Shown: one piece after another, positions 29,628-38,502 of the stretch
Layout: every line of letters starts with the position of its first letter
Numbering within the stretch: position 1 is the first letter of the stretch
DNA from: an uncultured Bacteroides sp.
Lineage (GTDB): Bacteria > Bacteroidota > Bacteroidia > Bacteroidales > Bacteroidaceae
Assembly: GCF_910586915.1 (NCBI RefSeq)
Contig: NZ_CAJULN010000024.1
Span: 1-38,502, forward strand
Direction: 5' to 3'
DNA length: 38,502 bases
Made by a program: the position numbers and the translations under genes
The notes under the pieces: generated by a model
Told to the model about the DNA's origin: nothing
The model's input: only the letters and a program-made list of their open reading frames with translations
Databases searched by the model: none

Positions 29628-31904
29628 CTATTTTGAATAAGAATACGGAAAATCTTCCGTGCGCACACCTCTCTGCAAATTGGGCACGCTGTCCATCGAC
29701 AGATTCAGTTCGCCGCCTTTACGCAGCTCCTCGTGTGTGAGGTAATTGCGTGTGAATTCTTCGCCGTTGAGCAACGCCTGCCTGATGTAAGGACGGGCGG
29801 CTGCATTGTCGGCTGCCGAAACAACGAAATCTTTGCCTTCGGGGAGGTGCAGCGTCACCTTGTTGAACAAGGGAGAACCTATCGCATACTGGGGCATACC
29901 CGGACAAACGGGATAGAAGCCCATCGCGGAGAATACATACCAGGCGGATGTCTGACCGTTGTCCTCGTCGCCACAGTAGCCCTTGCTGCCGGAGTTGTAG
30001 AGTTTGTCCATCACGTTGCGAAGGTGATACTGGGCTTTCCAGGGCTGGCCGATATAGTCGTACAGATAGATACCGTGCTGTATCGGCTGATTGCCGTGGG
30101 CATACTGTCCCATATCGAGGGCAACCATTTCGGCTATTTCGTGGATGACGAAACCGTAGGTGCCGTAATTGAATGTATTGGGAGCCGTGAACATGGAGTC
30201 GAGACGAGCTGCCATCGGTTCGTGTCCGCCCATCAGTTGCGACAGGCCTTCGGGGTCGTGGAATACGCTCCATGTCCAGTGCCAGGAGCTTCCTTCGGTG
30301 AAGGGACCTCCCCATTCTGTGGCGTCGAAGTTATCGCGCCAGTTGCCGTGGGCATCCTTTGTCCACATGAAACCGTGTTCGGGATAATAGAGGTTGCGGT
30401 AGTTGAGGGCTTTTTGGTAGTATTTATCGGCAATGTCCTGCTTGCCCAACGATTCGGCAAAGCGGGCAATGCACCAGTCGGCATAGGCATACTCGAGTGT
30501 CTTTGCCGTGGCTTCGGGCACTTCGGGATAAGGCACATAGCCCAACTGGTCGTAATATTCAAAGCCGTCGCGTCCTACGGAAGCAATGTCGGCATGACGT
30601 GCCTGCGTCTGATGAATCATGGCTTCCAATGCTTTCTCCGCGTCTACCGTGCGTACGCCTTTCATCCATGCATCCACCAGCAGCGATACGGAGTTGTTGC
30701 CAATCATGCATCCTCGGTGTCCGGGACTTGCCCACTCGGGCATGAAGCCGCTTTCGTTGTAAGCGTTGATAATAGACTGAGTGACACGCTCGGACACTTC
30801 GGGATAGAGCAGCGTGAACAAGGGGTGAACGGCACGGAAGGTATCCCAGAAGCCGTTGTCGGTGTACATATATCCGTCGTGTACATTGCCGTCGTATGGG
30901 CTGTAATAGACGGGGTTGCCCTGCGAATCGAACTCATAAAACTCGCGCGGGAAGAGCAGCGTGCGATACAGGCAAGAGTAGAAAGTGCGGAGCTGTTCGT
31001 CCGTTCCTCCCTCCGCTTCGATGCGTCCGAGATGGTTGTTCCACTGCTCGCGGGCTTTCGTGCTGACGAGTTGCAGGTCGGTCTCAGCCACTTCACGGTT
31101 GAAATTGATAACCGCCTGCTCGGGACTGATGAAAGAAGAGGCCGTACGTATGGTGAGCTTCTCGCCTGCCGGAACGTCAAACTTGAGGTACGCACAGGTG
31201 TAGTCGGCGGCTACGTCCGCTTGCTGGTGGAACAGGCTGTCACCGTTGTAAGTGCCGTAGCCTGTCACGGGATGGCTGAACTCTACGAGGAAATAGTTGG
31301 CAAAGTTGTCGGGCACACCGCCGTTATTGTAGCGCGATACGCCTTTTACCGTCCGTTTCTCCGAATCAATCGCCAGGGAACTGCCGCCATTGTAGGCGTC
31401 GACCACTACGTACTGGTCTTTCGCTTCGGGGAAAGCGACTTCAAAGACCGCTCCCCGCGAGGTAGCCGAGAGAGTGGTGTGCAATCCGTTGTCGAATGTA
31501 ATGCTGTAATTGTAAGGAGTCGCTTTTTCCTGTTGGTGGGAGAAGGCGACAAGGCGTTCCTTGTGGCTTACTTTCAGCTCGCCGGCAAGCGGCATGATAG
31601 AGAATGTACCGTAGTCGTTAATCCACGGGCTGGGCTGATGCGTCTGCCGGAAACCGCGCATCAGGCTGTCGGTGTACATATACATCCATCCGCTACCGTT
31701 CTCGCCTGTCTGTGGGCTCCAGAAATTCATTCCCCAGGGTACTGCTACGGCAGGATAGGTGTTGCCGTGCGAAAATGCAAAAGTAGATTCCGTCCCCATC
31801 AACGGATTTACATAGTCTGCGTATTCCACCGTCTTGGCCTTTTGCCCGCACGAAGCGAGCAAAAAGGGGAGACAGAGGGATAAGAAAAATAATCGTATAG
31901 TCAT
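29628..31904 (-). CDS. GH92 family alpha-mannosidase, lipoprotein
   Basis: A 758-residue exo-acting calcium-dependent glycosidase. The signal peptide ends in the lipobox LLASC. An N-terminal beta-sandwich (DYVNPLMGTESTFAFSHGNTYPAVAVPWGMN) is followed by the (alpha/alpha)6 catalytic domain. Family motifs include GFWDTFRAVHPL, MPEWASPGHRGCMIGNNSV, the acid-bearing block FTEGSSWHWTWSVFHD and the GYCGDEDNGQTSAWYVFSAMGFYP block carrying the general-base aspartate. GH92 enzymes remove alpha-1,2-, 1,3-, 1,4- or 1,6-linked mannose from N-glycans or yeast mannan; which linkage is cut here cannot be read. Last gene of the susC-susD-GxGYxYP-GH92 operon, 29 nt after the GxGYxYP gene. Confidence 0.95.
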   Translation of the reverse strand: MTIRLFFLSLCLPFLLASCGQKAKTVEYADYVNPLMGTESTFAFSHGNTYPAVAVPWGMNFWSPQTGENGSGWMYMYTDSLMRGFRQTHQPSPWINDYGTFSIMPLAGELKVSHKERLVAFSHQQEKATPYNYSITFDNGLHTTLSATSRGAVFEVAFPEAKDQYVVVDAYNGGSSLAIDSEKRTVKGVSRYNNGGVPDNFANYFLVEFSHPVTGYGTYNGDSLFHQQADVAADYTCAYLKFDVPAGEKLTIRTASSFISPEQAVINFNREVAETDLQLVSTKAREQWNNHLGRIEAEGGTDEQLRTFYSCLYRTLLFPREFYEFDSQGNPVYYSPYDGNVHDGYMYTDNGFWDTFRAVHPLFTLLYPEVSERVTQSIINAYNESGFMPEWASPGHRGCMIGNNSVSLLVDAWMKGVRTVDAEKALEAMIHQTQARHADIASVGRDGFEYYDQLGYVPYPEVPEATAKTLEYAYADWCIARFAESLGKQDIADKYYQKALNYRNLYYPEHGFMWTKDAHGNWRDNFDATEWGGPFTEGSSWHWTWSVFHDPEGLSQLMGGHEPMAARLDSMFTAPNTFNYGTYGFVIHEIAEMVALDMGQYAHGNQPIQHGIYLYDYIGQPWKAQYHLRNVMDKLYNSGSKGYCGDEDNGQTSAWYVFSAMGFYPVCPGMPQYAIGSPLFNKVTLHLPEGKDFVVSAADNAAARPYIRQALLNGEEFTRNYLTHEELRKGGELNLSMDSVPNLQRGVRTEDFPYSYSK

Positions 31905-31933
31905 GATTTTATATATTTAATAAGGTGATTCAA

Positions 31934-33838
31934 TCAAAATACTTCACTCAGATACTTCTGTGTCTGCTCGGGACGCTGGCTCATGCGCAGTCGCCACACC
32001 AATTCCTGCAAGTTCACCACTTCAAAACTGTCATCCAAGTGTCCGGCGCAGAGCTTGGCCGCTCCTGCCCCACGGATATCGCCCGACTGGTTCTCAATCA
32101 AGGGGTCGTCCGTCTTTCCATGGTCGGAGAAGTTGCTCCATGCGTGCACGCATACCACGGAGAAACTCTCCTGCTGCGCTTCCTGTTTCAGTTTTCCAGC
32201 GATGTAGGCGGGTGTTCCTTCGCGTTCGTTGTTGCGGTTGCCGAAGTTCCACAACGAGTATTTCACGGTGATGACCGGGATGTCATATCCGGCTTTGTTC
32301 GTCACCCAGTACACCTCTCCTTCACCGCCTGCATAGGGGCTGTATTGGAGTGCCACGATACCTTCCAACTGGTCGTTGGCGTCGACATACGCCTGGAACG
32401 CTTCTTTGGCTGCTTCCGACTTCACGTTCATAGCCATAACGCCCAACAACTTCACCCGATGCTGGCGCATATGGGCCGAAAGGCGTTCTGCCGCCACTTT
32501 CAGGTTCTTTGCACGGTCGCCGTTCTCGCTGTAGTTATCTACGTAGTAATAACCGCCGCCCAACATTTCCATCACCGAACATTTCGTCTTTTGCTGGCTC
32601 AGCAGATTGTCGAACTGCGCGGGAGCCATCATCGGAAGCACGGATGTAGCCATACCGTAGGTCATGCGTACCTCTTCCGATTCCGGTGCCTGGTAGAAGT
32701 CTTTGAAGTCGTTCATCATCCACTGTATATTGTCGCCGTCGGACAGGAAGAAAGAGACGAAATTCTTTTTCTTCGTATAGTCGAGGAATTGTGGGTTCTG
32801 CACGCGTGCCAAGACCGGTTGTTGACGTTGAGAATAGAGCAGCGAAGTCAGCGAATGGTTGTAGCTCCAGTCGCAGGGAATCATCGGGTGTCCGCTCTTG
32901 GAAACCAAGTTGACAAAGGCATCCTCGCCCACTCCCTGTTCCCAGCCGTACACAGGTGCGTTGGGTTCCAGCCATGCAAGGATTTCTTTCAGCAGTTCCG
33001 TATTCTGTCCGCCCGAGGCTGTGCCCTGGCGCTTGTTGAGGTTGAGCACGAAGAATTCGTTCTTGATGGCAAACTCGCGCAACTCGCCAGTCTGAACGGG
33101 CATGATGACCAGCGCTTTGTTGCTGCACTTGTCTTTGAATTCCGCCCAAGCCTGCGCAGTGGTCTTGTTGCGTGCGTCGTAGGTCATGGCATATCCGGCT
33201 TCTTCGTAATATTCTTTGTCGCGCACGTCTACGATGATGGAGTTATAGACATGGGAAGCTACAGAGGCAACGACACCGCTCTCAGGATTGTGTTCGATAT
33301 CGGTGAGTACATATCCGTCGAACATTCCTTTCAGTTGGATATTTACTCCGTCGGCAGGGCCGTAGTTATTGCGTGCCAGTTCCAGTCCACTCTGCATTCC
33401 CTGTTCGTGAACGCCCATATCCTCCAAAGCCTGCTTGGAAAGTTTGTAGGATTCGCTTCCGCCGTGGTCGTGCAGCCATACGGCGATTTCGCTTTTTCCC
33501 TGCTCTACGGCACGGTTGGCCAATCCTGCCAACGACTGGCAAAGGAGGTGATACTGCAAGCCGCGCATCTTCTCCGTCTGCCCCAATTCGTTGCGGCTGC
33601 CCACCGTCACTACTTCCACACAGGTCCAATACTTCTTGGGTTTCACCTTCATTTCGGGCATATAGTATTGCCCCACATTGGCAATCGGGTCGTATGTTTC
33701 CGTATAAAGGGACGTTTTGTTCTCCTCGTTCAGTCCTTGATTGATTTCGGGTGATTCGTACACTTCGCAGCTTGCCATCGTCAGGCTGAGCAACAGTGCG
33801 GCACCGCATATAGTTGTTTTCATTATCAATTCTTTCAT
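31934..33838 (-). CDS. GxGYxYP domain protein, putative glycoside hydrolase
   Basis: A 634-residue secreted lipoprotein (lipobox TMASC, cysteine near residue 24). The N-terminal third is the GxGYxYP_N-type domain, and the C-terminal part contains the signature as EMLGGGYYYVDNY (near 32534-32565), where the final proline of GxGYxYP is replaced by valine. The preceding SFFLSDGDNIQWMMNDF is a conserved acidic block that could carry catalytic residues. The family is predicted, not proven, to be glycosidases and occurs in Bacteroides polysaccharide loci. Here it lies between susD (21 nt) and the GH92 mannosidase (29 nt), so its substrate is probably a mannose-containing glycan. An alternative ATG lies five codons downstream (33823). 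Confidence 0.85.
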   Translation of the reverse strand: MKELIMKTTICGAALLLSLTMASCEVYESPEINQGLNEENKTSLYTETYDPIANVGQYYMPEMKVKPKKYWTCVEVVTVGSRNELGQTEKMRGLQYHLLCQSLAGLANRAVEQGKSEIAVWLHDHGGSESYKLSKQALEDMGVHEQGMQSGLELARNNYGPADGVNIQLKGMFDGYVLTDIEHNPESGVVASVASHVYNSIIVDVRDKEYYEEAGYAMTYDARNKTTAQAWAEFKDKCSNKALVIMPVQTGELREFAIKNEFFVLNLNKRQGTASGGQNTELLKEILAWLEPNAPVYGWEQGVGEDAFVNLVSKSGHPMIPCDWSYNHSLTSLLYSQRQQPVLARVQNPQFLDYTKKKNFVSFFLSDGDNIQWMMNDFKDFYQAPESEEVRMTYGMATSVLPMMAPAQFDNLLSQQKTKCSVMEMLGGGYYYVDNYSENGDRAKNLKVAAERLSAHMRQHRVKLLGVMAMNVKSEAAKEAFQAYVDANDQLEGIVALQYSPYAGGEGEVYWVTNKAGYDIPVITVKYSLWNFGNRNNEREGTPAYIAGKLKQEAQQESFSVVCVHAWSNFSDHGKTDDPLIENQSGDIRGAGAAKLCAGHLDDSFEVVNLQELVWRLRMSQRPEQTQKYLSEVF

Positions 33839-33859
33839 TTATTAGTTAACCGTTTCTTA

Positions 33860-35503
33860 TCAATAACCTTCGTTTTGTGAAAGTCCCTCCACTTTATTGC
33901 GCTCGTCTTGCGGAATGGGACGCACCAGATGGTTCGCATTCAAATTATCGTATTTCACCACAAACGGGTTGTAGGCGGGCACACGTGCCAACAATGTCTG
34001 CGTACGTTTGAGGTCGAACCAACGGTCGTGCTCGCCCATCAGCTCGCGGGCACGCTCGTCCATGATGACGTTGATGTCCAAATCAGTGAACTTCATTGTT
34101 TCATAAGCCGCCGCATCTTTGGCAGCACGCTTGCGGATGCTGTTGATGCGCTCCAGCGCCATCTCCTTGTTGCCTGCTCCCAAATAGGCTTCCGCACACA
34201 ACAGATAGGTATCGCCCAGACGGAAGATAACATCCTCGCGCGAACCGCCTTCGCCCCACTGTATCTTGGTGTCGCTGAACTTCCGCACCATCGGCATACG
34301 GTCGGACGCTGTTTCGAGTACGGGAAGCGCCGTCGACTGCGGATACCATACGTATTCGTCATCCTGCTTGAAGGGATAGAAACGTTTCGCATTGTTGCTC
34401 ATACCCGACTTGTCGTTCCAACGGGGAAAGTAGATTCCCAACTGACCGTAATCGGGATGGTCGGGATTGTTGATGTAATATTCGCGTTTGAAGGTGGCAT
34501 CGTAGCGAGTGTCTGCTTCGGGGTCGGCATACAGTTCGTGTGCCTTCGGATTCACCCAATACTTGCGGGAGATGCTGGAGTAGTCGCTTTGATTCTTGAC
34601 AAACATATCCGGCTCCAAAGCTACGATGTTGAATCCGAACTGTGCCTGCTGCGGGTTTCCACCGCCGCGATAGTTCTTGTCGAGTCCGTACTGAACCGAC
34701 CAGATTACTTCGGAGTTCGCTTGGTTGTTTTCGTCAAACAAAGCTGCATAGTTCTCCTGCAAGGCATAGCCTGAAGCCGGGTTCTCTATCAACTGGTCGA
34801 ATGTGGCTGCCGCATCGGAGAAATCGTCCGCTTTGGCAAAAGGCTTGTAGGCACGTGTCAGATACATCTTTCCCAACAGGTGAAGCACTGCCGCATTGGT
34901 CACTTTTCCGGCGGAGATAGTGGTCATGTCCAGTTTGTCTTTCACCTCGTTCAGTTCGGTGATGATGAAAGAGTAGATTGCCTGCTCGCCCGTACGTTCC
35001 GCCTGCTGGATGATGGTGGTGTTCTCTGCGGTGAGCAGGGGCACGGGGCCGAATGTCTCTACCAGGTAATAGTAAGCCATTGCACGGAAGAAACGGGCCT
35101 GGGCGGTGAGCGAAACGTAATCGTTTCCGGCCACTTCGGGCGTGCAACGATTCAGCAGGATGTTGCTTTCCTGCACAATTTTATAGAGCACCTTCCAGTA
35201 ATCGCCTACGATGGGGGCGGTAGAGTTGAACGTCTTGTCATATCCGTTGAACATACGCTCGGCAGGCTCTTCGGAGATAGCCATATAGATATCTGTTCCG
35301 TAATACTGCAATTCGCCGGTGTTGAATACATTGCGGTAACGGGCGTTGATGTCTGTCAATAATTTCTGCTGGCCCTCTTTCGTGTTATAGAAATCGTCTG
35401 TCACAGCCGAAGGATTATAACTCTCTAAGAAATCGGAGCATCCGCTCAGCAGGCAGATGGCCAACAGTGCCAAATATTTCATTTGTTCTTTTACTCGTTT
35501 CAT
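33860..35503 (-). CDS. SusD/RagB family glycan-binding lipoprotein
   Basis: A 547-residue surface lipoprotein with lipobox LLSGC and the SusD N-terminal block DFLESYNPSAVTDDFYNTKEG. The helical tetratricopeptide-like part follows (RFFRAMAYYYLVETFGPVPLL is a strong family marker), and the C-terminal region ends in ERINSIRKRA, MDERARELMGEHDRWFDLKRT and VRPIPQDE, also diagnostic. It caps the SusC porin and binds the glycan outside the cell. It starts 14 nt after the susC stop. The glycan cannot be predicted from SusD, but the downstream GH92 suggests mannose-rich structures. Confidence 0.96.
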   Translation of the reverse strand: MKRVKEQMKYLALLAICLLSGCSDFLESYNPSAVTDDFYNTKEGQQKLLTDINARYRNVFNTGELQYYGTDIYMAISEEPAERMFNGYDKTFNSTAPIVGDYWKVLYKIVQESNILLNRCTPEVAGNDYVSLTAQARFFRAMAYYYLVETFGPVPLLTAENTTIIQQAERTGEQAIYSFIITELNEVKDKLDMTTISAGKVTNAAVLHLLGKMYLTRAYKPFAKADDFSDAAATFDQLIENPASGYALQENYAALFDENNQANSEVIWSVQYGLDKNYRGGGNPQQAQFGFNIVALEPDMFVKNQSDYSSISRKYWVNPKAHELYADPEADTRYDATFKREYYINNPDHPDYGQLGIYFPRWNDKSGMSNNAKRFYPFKQDDEYVWYPQSTALPVLETASDRMPMVRKFSDTKIQWGEGGSREDVIFRLGDTYLLCAEAYLGAGNKEMALERINSIRKRAAKDAAAYETMKFTDLDINVIMDERARELMGEHDRWFDLKRTQTLLARVPAYNPFVVKYDNLNANHLVRPIPQDERNKVEGLSQNEGY

Positions 35504-35517
35504 AAGGTTTCAAGTAG

Positions 35518-38502
35518 TTAGAAGGTTAAATTCAATCCAAAAGTAAACGTCATCGGGTAGAGAGACAAAGATTTGTAGACGTCTTCGCCAATCGTTTCCG
35601 GGTCGGGACCGAGGTAATCGGTGAAAGTGAACGGATTCTGCACATTGAGGTAAGCACGTGCGTTTTTCATCTTCATCTTCTTCATCCAGGTTTCGGGCAG
35701 GGTGTATCCCAACGTGATATTCTGTATTTTGAGGAAGGAACCGGAAATCTTGCCCAATACCTGCGTGTGGTACGATTGCGCGCCAATCTGCTGGTATTCG
35801 TTGCTGCGGTTCTCCGGAGTCCAGTAGTTCACTTTCAGTTTGTTCCAGTGTTCGTTGTCCCATGCGGTGAACATATAGGTAAAGTCATCGTTGTAGATGC
35901 CGCCGAAACGTGCATACATATAGAACGACAAATCCCAGTTCTTGTAGGTAAAGGTATTGGTCATACCAGCCGTCCAGTCGGGCGAGGGAGTGCCGAGCAC
36001 TTTGTAGTCGCGTTCGTCAATCACATAGTTTCCGTCCAGGTCCTGCACACGGATATGTCCCGGCACCTGTCCGTATTTGGCAGCCAATTCTTTGTCTTCC
36101 GTCTGCCAGATGCCCACTTTCTCCAAGTCGTAGATTACGTGCATGGGCTGGCCGATGAACCAACGGTTTGCCAAGTCGTCTTTCTTGTCGCCGTAGAGGT
36201 CGACAATCTTGTTGCGGTTGAGCGAGAAGGTGAGATTGGTTTTCCAGGTGAAGTCGTTTGTAGCGATGTTTACGGTGTTCAGCCCCACTTCGATTCCTTT
36301 GTTGGAGGAGGTTCCGATGTTTTCGAGGATAGAGCCGTAACCGTTCAGGTTACCTACCGAACGGGCGAAAATCAAATCCTTCGTCGTACGGTTGTAAACG
36401 TCAACTGTACCGTTGATGCGGTTGTTGAGGAAACCGAAGTCGATACCGTAGTTCCACTCCGAGGTCATCTCCCAACGGAGGTTTTTGTTTCCTTTGCGGT
36501 CGCCCAGTCCGAAGGCGTTTTCACCTTTTCCACCATATATATAGTGTGCCAAATCCAATTTTGTCCAAGTGATATCGTGGTCGATGCTGTTGTTGCCCGA
36601 TTTACCCCAGCTTACACGGAGTTTCAGGCTGTTCAGCCAGTCTACGTCTTTCAGGAAGTTCTCATTCTTCATCTGCCAGCCGATAGCAGCCGACGGCATA
36701 AAGCCCCACTGATTGCCGGTGGCAAGGCGCGAAGTTCCGTCGTACCGTCCGGTGACGGTAAACAGATAGCGATCCATCAGGGTGTAATTGACACGTCCCA
36801 TGAAAGAAAGCATGGACGACTCCCAATAGTAGCTCTTCACGTCGCGAATCTCTTCGGCTGTCTCGATAGCGTGCCAGTCGGAGTCGTAAGGCAGACCATC
36901 GCCACGCATTTCCGAACCCTGGTGTGTCTCTTTCTGCACACTGTACAGTCCGATGGCATTCAGGTGGTGGATTTCGCTCCAAGTCTTGTCGTATGTGATG
37001 ATGTTGTCCCATACCCAGTTCATGTTACGTCCCTCTTTACGGTATGCTTCGGGGGCGTTCAACCCTCCTTTGGCTTGCGTCATGGTTCCTACCCACTCTC
37101 CATAAACATCCGAGTCGTACTGAACCGCCACTTGCGACTTCACGCTCAGGCCTTTTATCGGCAGGTATTCCAGATAGCCGGAGAAGTTGGTGTAGTTGGC
37201 TTCCTTCTCTCTCTTGTTGTTCTCAATCTGAACAAACGGATTTATCTTGCTGGAAGTAGGCTGACAGTTGAAGAGGTAACTTCCGTCTTTGTCGTACGGG
37301 CTGACCGTGGGCGGGAGGAAATAGGCGTTAATCAGCGCATCGTTGGCTCCTTCGTTCGTATTGTTCAACGATACATAGCTGTTGATACCGGTCTTTATTT
37401 TATCGGAGAAACGATATTCCAGTCCGATGTTGGCAGTGATACGCCCGAAACTTTCGTTGCCTACCATACCGTCGTCCTTCAAGTATCCCAGTCCGAAGGA
37501 GAAAGAGAGCTTGTCCGTACCTCCGGTGGCAGAGACGGAATGGCTCGTAGTCAATGCATTCTGCGAAAGTTCACGCAACCAGTCGTAGTATTCGCCGTAT
37601 TTGACGCGGCGTTTCTCATCGTCCGTCAGAAAGTCCGGACGGCTCAGCGATGCATCTCCATATTTCTTTTTCCACAAAGCAATGCGATAGTCGATATACT
37701 CCAGTCCATTGCCCATGTTGCCAATCATTTCGGGAATGCGCGTAGGTGTCTTGAAACCTACATAGCCCGCATAGTCGATATTGAAACCCTGGCGTTTGTT
37801 GGCGCCTTTGGTAGTGATAATCACCACACCGTTTGCCCCGCGCGAACCGTAGATGGCGCCGGAAGAGGCGTCTTTCAGGATGTCGATGGATTCGATATCG
37901 GCAGAGTTCAGATGGCGCATTCCCGTTTGGGAGGGCACTCCGTCAATCACATACAAAGGCTCATTGGAGAAATTGAACGAGTTGACACCGCGAATCTCTA
38001 TTTTCGTATCCGCGCCGGGACGGTTGGAAGTCTTGTTCACAAGCACGCCGCCGACACGTCCGTTCAATGTTTCGGTCACATCGGTAGTGACCAATTTGCT
38101 CAACTCTTTGCCCGTCACAGACTGGATAGAGCCTGTAAGGTCTTTCTTTTCTACCGTACCGTATCCGATGACAACCACTTCGTTCAACTGCTTGGAATCG
38201 TCTTTCAACTGAACGGTCAGTTTTTCCTGATTCTGATTTATAACTAACTCCTGTGTCACATATCCGATGAAAGAGACGGCAATCGTTTTTCCCTTCGGAA
38301 CCTGTAGGCTGAAGTTACCGTCCAAATCGGTCACTGTACCGGTGGACATACCCACTACCTGAACACTGGCTCCGGGCAACGGCTCTTTCAACGCGTCTAT
38401 CACCACACCTTTTACTGTAAGCATCTGTTGTGCCCATACACTTACCCCTCCGCATAGCAGGAGCAACAGGCAGAGGATAGCTTTTATCGTTATCGTATTA
38501 TT
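35518..38502 (-). CDS. SusC/RagA family TonB-linked outer-membrane protein (5' end cut by window)
   Basis: The frame stays open to the window edge, giving at least 994 residues; the true start lies outside. Visible in order: a signal peptide core ILCLLLLL ending around VWAQQ, a CarboxypepD_reg-like domain (VKGVVIDALKEPLPGASVQV to VQLKD), the SusC-type TonB segment LNEVVVIGYGTVEKKDLTGS, the plug domain with SSGAIYGSRGANGVVIITTK, and the 22-stranded barrel ending in MTFTFGLNLTF. It imports oligosaccharides with SusD, powered by TonB-ExbBD. A TTG at 38466 within the signal peptide is not a credible start. The operon promoter and any regulator lie beyond the window. Confidence 0.96.
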   Translation of the reverse strand, partial: NNTITIKAILCLLLLLCGGVSVWAQQMLTVKGVVIDALKEPLPGASVQVVGMSTGTVTDLDGNFSLQVPKGKTIAVSFIGYVTQELVINQNQEKLTVQLKDDSKQLNEVVVIGYGTVEKKDLTGSIQSVTGKELSKLVTTDVTETLNGRVGGVLVNKTSNRPGADTKIEIRGVNSFNFSNEPLYVIDGVPSQTGMRHLNSADIESIDILKDASSGAIYGSRGANGVVIITTKGANKRQGFNIDYAGYVGFKTPTRIPEMIGNMGNGLEYIDYRIALWKKKYGDASLSRPDFLTDDEKRRVKYGEYYDWLRELSQNALTTSHSVSATGGTDKLSFSFGLGYLKDDGMVGNESFGRITANIGLEYRFSDKIKTGINSYVSLNNTNEGANDALINAYFLPPTVSPYDKDGSYLFNCQPTSSKINPFVQIENNKREKEANYTNFSGYLEYLPIKGLSVKSQVAVQYDSDVYGEWVGTMTQAKGGLNAPEAYRKEGRNMNWVWDNIITYDKTWSEIHHLNAIGLYSVQKETHQGSEMRGDGLPYDSDWHAIETAEEIRDVKSYYWESSMLSFMGRVNYTLMDRYLFTVTGRYDGTSRLATGNQWGFMPSAAIGWQMKNENFLKDVDWLNSLKLRVSWGKSGNNSIDHDITWTKLDLAHYIYGGKGENAFGLGDRKGNKNLRWEMTSEWNYGIDFGFLNNRINGTVDVYNRTTKDLIFARSVGNLNGYGSILENIGTSSNKGIEVGLNTVNIATNDFTWKTNLTFSLNRNKIVDLYGDKKDDLANRWFIGQPMHVIYDLEKVGIWQTEDKELAAKYGQVPGHIRVQDLDGNYVIDERDYKVLGTPSPDWTAGMTNTFTYKNWDLSFYMYARFGGIYNDDFTYMFTAWDNEHWNKLKVNYWTPENRSNEYQQIGAQSYHTQVLGKISGSFLKIQNITLGYTLPETWMKKMKMKNARAYLNVQNPFTFTDYLGPDPETIGEDVYKSLSLYPMTFTFGLNLTF

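Noticed and set aside
35767..38247. 826-codon open frame opposite susC
   Set aside because: Antisense to an unmistakable SusC; no domain, no promoter or start signal. The same holds for the long frames at 29733-31883 and 31925-33754 opposite GH92 and GxGYxYP.

Overview
The window is a stretch of chromosome from a gut-type Bacteroides or a close Bacteroidales relative. The evidence is a SusC/SusD pair with GH92 and GxGYxYP proteins, a fimbrillin-type lipoprotein, NigD-like and DUF2490 proteins, a reverse rubrerythrin beside a PerR-like regulator, a seven-gene rseC-rnfBCDGEA operon, and repeated matches to the Bacteroides promoter pattern (TTTG, about 20 nt, TAnnTTTG). The species cannot be fixed from the sequence alone. 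I see no rRNA, tRNA, insertion sequence, prophage or CRISPR array.

Layout. 1-1405: the end of a thioredoxin gene, convergent with a perR-rubrerythrin oxidative-stress operon that has a probable autoregulatory operator. 1473-3939: nadE and a GNAT acetyltransferase. 3940-4240: a gap with short 22-bp-period repeats and the probable his terminator. 4240-8806: hisGDCB on the minus strand, behind a complete ribosome-mediated attenuator with a His-rich leader peptide and a terminator/antiterminator pair. 8851-11756: a fimbrillin-like lipoprotein and a DUF2490 protein. 11871-17568: the Rnf ion-pumping ferredoxin:NAD+ oxidoreductase operon with its terminator. 17570-17780: a second 22-bp-period array inside a 20-bp inverted repeat. 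17844-19177: galE, followed by a possible structured RNA and a strong terminator. 19353-21838: a Dabb-domain gene and dsbD. 21842-23963: udk and an MltF-like lytic transglycosylase, divergent from dabb. 24012-28646: a nigD-like, yip1-like, smpB, metH gene string. 28700-29234: a DMP19 family gene. 29380-29483: a third 22-bp-period array with a perfect 29-bp inverted repeat. 29556-38502: a polysaccharide utilization locus read right to left as susC (cut by the window edge), susD, GxGYxYP, GH92 mannosidase, terminator.

Two non-coding observations stand out. The first is the his attenuator, whose leader peptide, mutually exclusive pairings, terminator and promoter can all be placed base by base. 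The second is a set of three intergenic arrays with unrelated core words but the same exact 22-bp period, each core built on a TATA tetranucleotide. I know of no described family that explains them.
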